Positions 4,000 to 5,148 of a DNA stretch of 5,148 nucleotides are shown in pieces. Numbering within the stretch: the first letter of the stretch is position 1; the number at the start of each line of letters is the position of its first letter. The notes below the pieces were generated by a model. The model was not told the DNA's origin. It saw only the letters and a program-made list of their open reading frames with translations, and did no database searches. The stretch spans positions 1-5,148 of the forward strand of contig QIEW01000049.1 of the NCBI GenBank assembly GCA_003230535.1. The letters run 5' to 3'. A program made the translations under genes and the position numbers. Source of the stretch: a bacterium. Lineage in GTDB: Bacteria > SZUA-182 > SZUA-191.

Positions 4000-4944
4000 A
4001 TGACCACAAAAGAGCCTAGATTAGTTTCCGGGACAGCCAACCGGGCTTTATCAGAAGGTATCAGTCAGCATTTGGGAGCGCCGCTGGTTGAGGCGGAAAT
4101 CCGTCGCTTTAACGACGGCGAAATATTTGTCCAAATAAATGAAAACATAAGGAGCACGGAAGTCTTTGTTATTCAGCCGACCTGCCCTCCGGTTAATGAT
4201 AACCTGCTGGAATTATTGTTTATTATTGATGCCTTAAAACGGGCTTCCGCTAAAACGATCACTGCCATAATCCCCTATTATGGTTATGCCAGGCAGGATC
4301 GGAAAGTAAGACCGCGGGTACCGATTTCCGCCAAATTAGCGGCTGATATAATAACTACCGCGGGGGCTCACCGCATTCTTACCATGGACCTCCACGCTGG
4401 CCAGATCCAGGGGTTTTTCAATATTCCAGTAGATAACCTCTATGCCACCCCGGTGCTGGTGGATTATTTTCGAGAAAAGAAGCTCACAAATATTGTAATT
4501 GTAGCCCCGGATGCCGGCGGAGTGGAAAGAGCCAGGAATTTTGCGGAAAGGTTAAACGCCTCCCTGGCCATCATTGACAAGCGTCGACCGGAACCAGGGG
4601 AAGCTGAAGTGATGCATATCATCGGTAACGTAAGGGGTAAAACATCGATAATTGTCGATGATATGATCGATACGGCGGGAACCATGAAAAAAGGCGCCGA
4701 AGCTCTCGCGAAAGCAGGTTCAGAAGCGGTTTACGCCTGCGGAACCCATGCGGTGTTTTCCGGTAACGCCATAAATAACATAGAGAACTCTGCCTTCGCT
4801 GAGGTGGTGGTAACCAATAGCATTCCACTGCGGGCAGATGTGCAGAACTGTTCAAAAATAACCAGACTTTCAGTAGCGCCCTTATTTGGGGAAGCTATTC
4901 TTCGGATTAACGAAGGGCAGTCGGTAAGTTCGTTATTCCTTTGA
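4000..4944 (+). CDS. prs: ribose-phosphate pyrophosphokinase (PRPP synthase)
   Basis: Prs transfers the pyrophosphate of ATP to ribose 5-phosphate, giving PRPP for purine, pyrimidine, histidine, tryptophan and NAD synthesis. At 314 residues it is a full-length class I enzyme. Visible motifs: FNDGE (37-41), the ATP-binding YGYARQDRK (94-102), DLHAGQIQGFF (130-140, His132), the flexible catalytic loop with Lys194 and Arg196 in DKRRPEPGE (193-201), and the PRPP/ribose-phosphate loop VDDMIDTAGT (219-228). The family works as a hexamer with allosteric ADP and phosphate sites; that is known, not seen here. The ATG at 4000 follows AGGATGGGA (3985-3993). It lies downstream of tRNA-Gln with a 169-base structured leader. 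rplY and pth, which usually follow, are not visible in the remaining 204 bases. Confidence 0.98.
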   Translation: MTTKEPRLVSGTANRALSEGISQHLGAPLVEAEIRRFNDGEIFVQINENIRSTEVFVIQPTCPPVNDNLLELLFIIDALKRASAKTITAIIPYYGYARQDRKVRPRVPISAKLAADIITTAGAHRILTMDLHAGQIQGFFNIPVDNLYATPVLVDYFREKKLTNIVIVAPDAGGVERARNFAERLNASLAIIDKRRPEPGEAEVMHIIGNVRGKTSIIVDDMIDTAGTMKKGAEALAKAGSEAVYACGTHAVFSGNAINNIENSAFAEVVVTNSIPLRADVQNCSKITRLSVAPLFGEAILRINEGQSVSSLFL

Positions 4945-4969
4945 CGGGAATTAGTAATTCACCTTACGC

Positions 4970-5001
4970 AAGGATTGGCGATCTGCCAAAAATCCTTTTT
5001 T
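4970..5001 (+). terminator. intrinsic terminator after prs
   Basis: AAGGAT-TGGC (4970-4979), loop GATCT, GCCA (4985-4988), a three-A bulge, ATCCTT (4992-4997), with the T-run at 4996-5001. The arm AAGG can pair instead with CCTT at 4962-4965 around ACGC, and TTACGCAA (4964-4971) is complementary to TTGCGTAA (5020-5027), so alternative folds exist. It lies 25 bases after the prs stop. Confidence 0.65.
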
Positions 5002-5015
5002 ACGGGCAGGATTAT

Positions 5016-5031
5016 AGGTTTGCGTAAACCT
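5016..5031 (+). other. stem-loop downstream of prs
   Basis: AGGTTT (5016-5021), loop GCGT, AAACCT (5026-5031). A perfect six-pair hairpin with no T-run after it; probably part of an RNA 3' region or a decayed repeat. Confidence 0.35.
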
Positions 5032-5071
5032 GATTTAGAACTTAGCGCACCTGCCGATGCGGACTTTTTGT

Positions 5072-5148
5072 GGTTCCCTCCCCCTTGATGGGGGAGGTTA
5101 GGTGGGGGTGAAGGGTAACTCCAAGAGGTTCCCCCTCCCCTTGATCCC
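5072..5148. repeat. C/G-rich palindromic repeat, second copy cut by the window edge
   Basis: The unit begins GGTTCCCTCCCCCTTGATG (5072-5090) and contains the perfect hairpin CCTCCCCC/GGGGGAGG (5077-5084, 5090-5097, loop TTGAT), followed by a G-rich tail up to about 5117. A near-copy of the start, GGTTCCCCCTCCCCTTGAT, occurs at 5127-5145, 55 bases on, and runs off the window. This is a dispersed intergenic repeat type seen in many unfinished bacterial genomes; no gene is present. Confidence 0.75.

Noticed and set aside
4464-4855. Minus-strand open frames opposite prs
   Set aside because: Shadows of the prs coding frame.

Overview
The window reads as chromosomal DNA from a Gram-negative-type bacterium, most plausibly a deltaproteobacterial or Desulfobacterota-like lineage or an uncultured relative. 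This rests on gene order, on an ispE / tRNA-Gln / prs neighbourhood typical of proteobacteria that also holds spoVG, and on the abundance of short palindromic intergenic repeats. The assignment is inference; no marker gene here fixes the phylum.

Layout. Positions 21-1393 (minus strand) hold a two-gene stress operon: a TerD-family protein (first gene) followed 14 bases later by an acidic protein built from two copies of a TerB-like unit. A good sigma70-type promoter lies at 1480-1508, and both genes have strong Shine-Dalgarno sequences. Positions 1394-1909 have no intact gene. They contain that promoter, a 130-bp inverted-repeat element (1649-1778) and what looks like the first 31 codons of a decayed DDE transposase (1808-1903), which ends 6 bases before ispE. 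From 1910 everything reads on the plus strand: ispE (isoprenoid precursor synthesis), a 330-base gap with a 120-bp MITE-like element, spoVG (small RNA/DNA-binding regulator), a gap with paired palindromes, tRNA-Gln(TTG), a structured leader, and prs (PRPP synthase). An intrinsic terminator follows prs, and the window ends in a C/G-rich palindromic repeat.

How the genes relate. ispE, spoVG and prs occur in the same order in Bacillus (ispE-purR-ridA-spoVG-glmU-prs), while a tRNA-Gln between ispE and prs is a proteobacterial arrangement, so this locus combines parts of both. The genes are now separated by repeat-filled gaps and are probably transcribed as several units. The most interesting regulatory signal is a terminator hairpin with a six-T run placed directly in front of the prs ribosome binding site, suggesting attenuation or tight read-through control. 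I did not find a clear new multi-gene defence or metabolic system. The best unusual material is the prs leader, the TerD/duplicated-TerB pair, and four different palindromic repeat families, each in its own intergenic gap.
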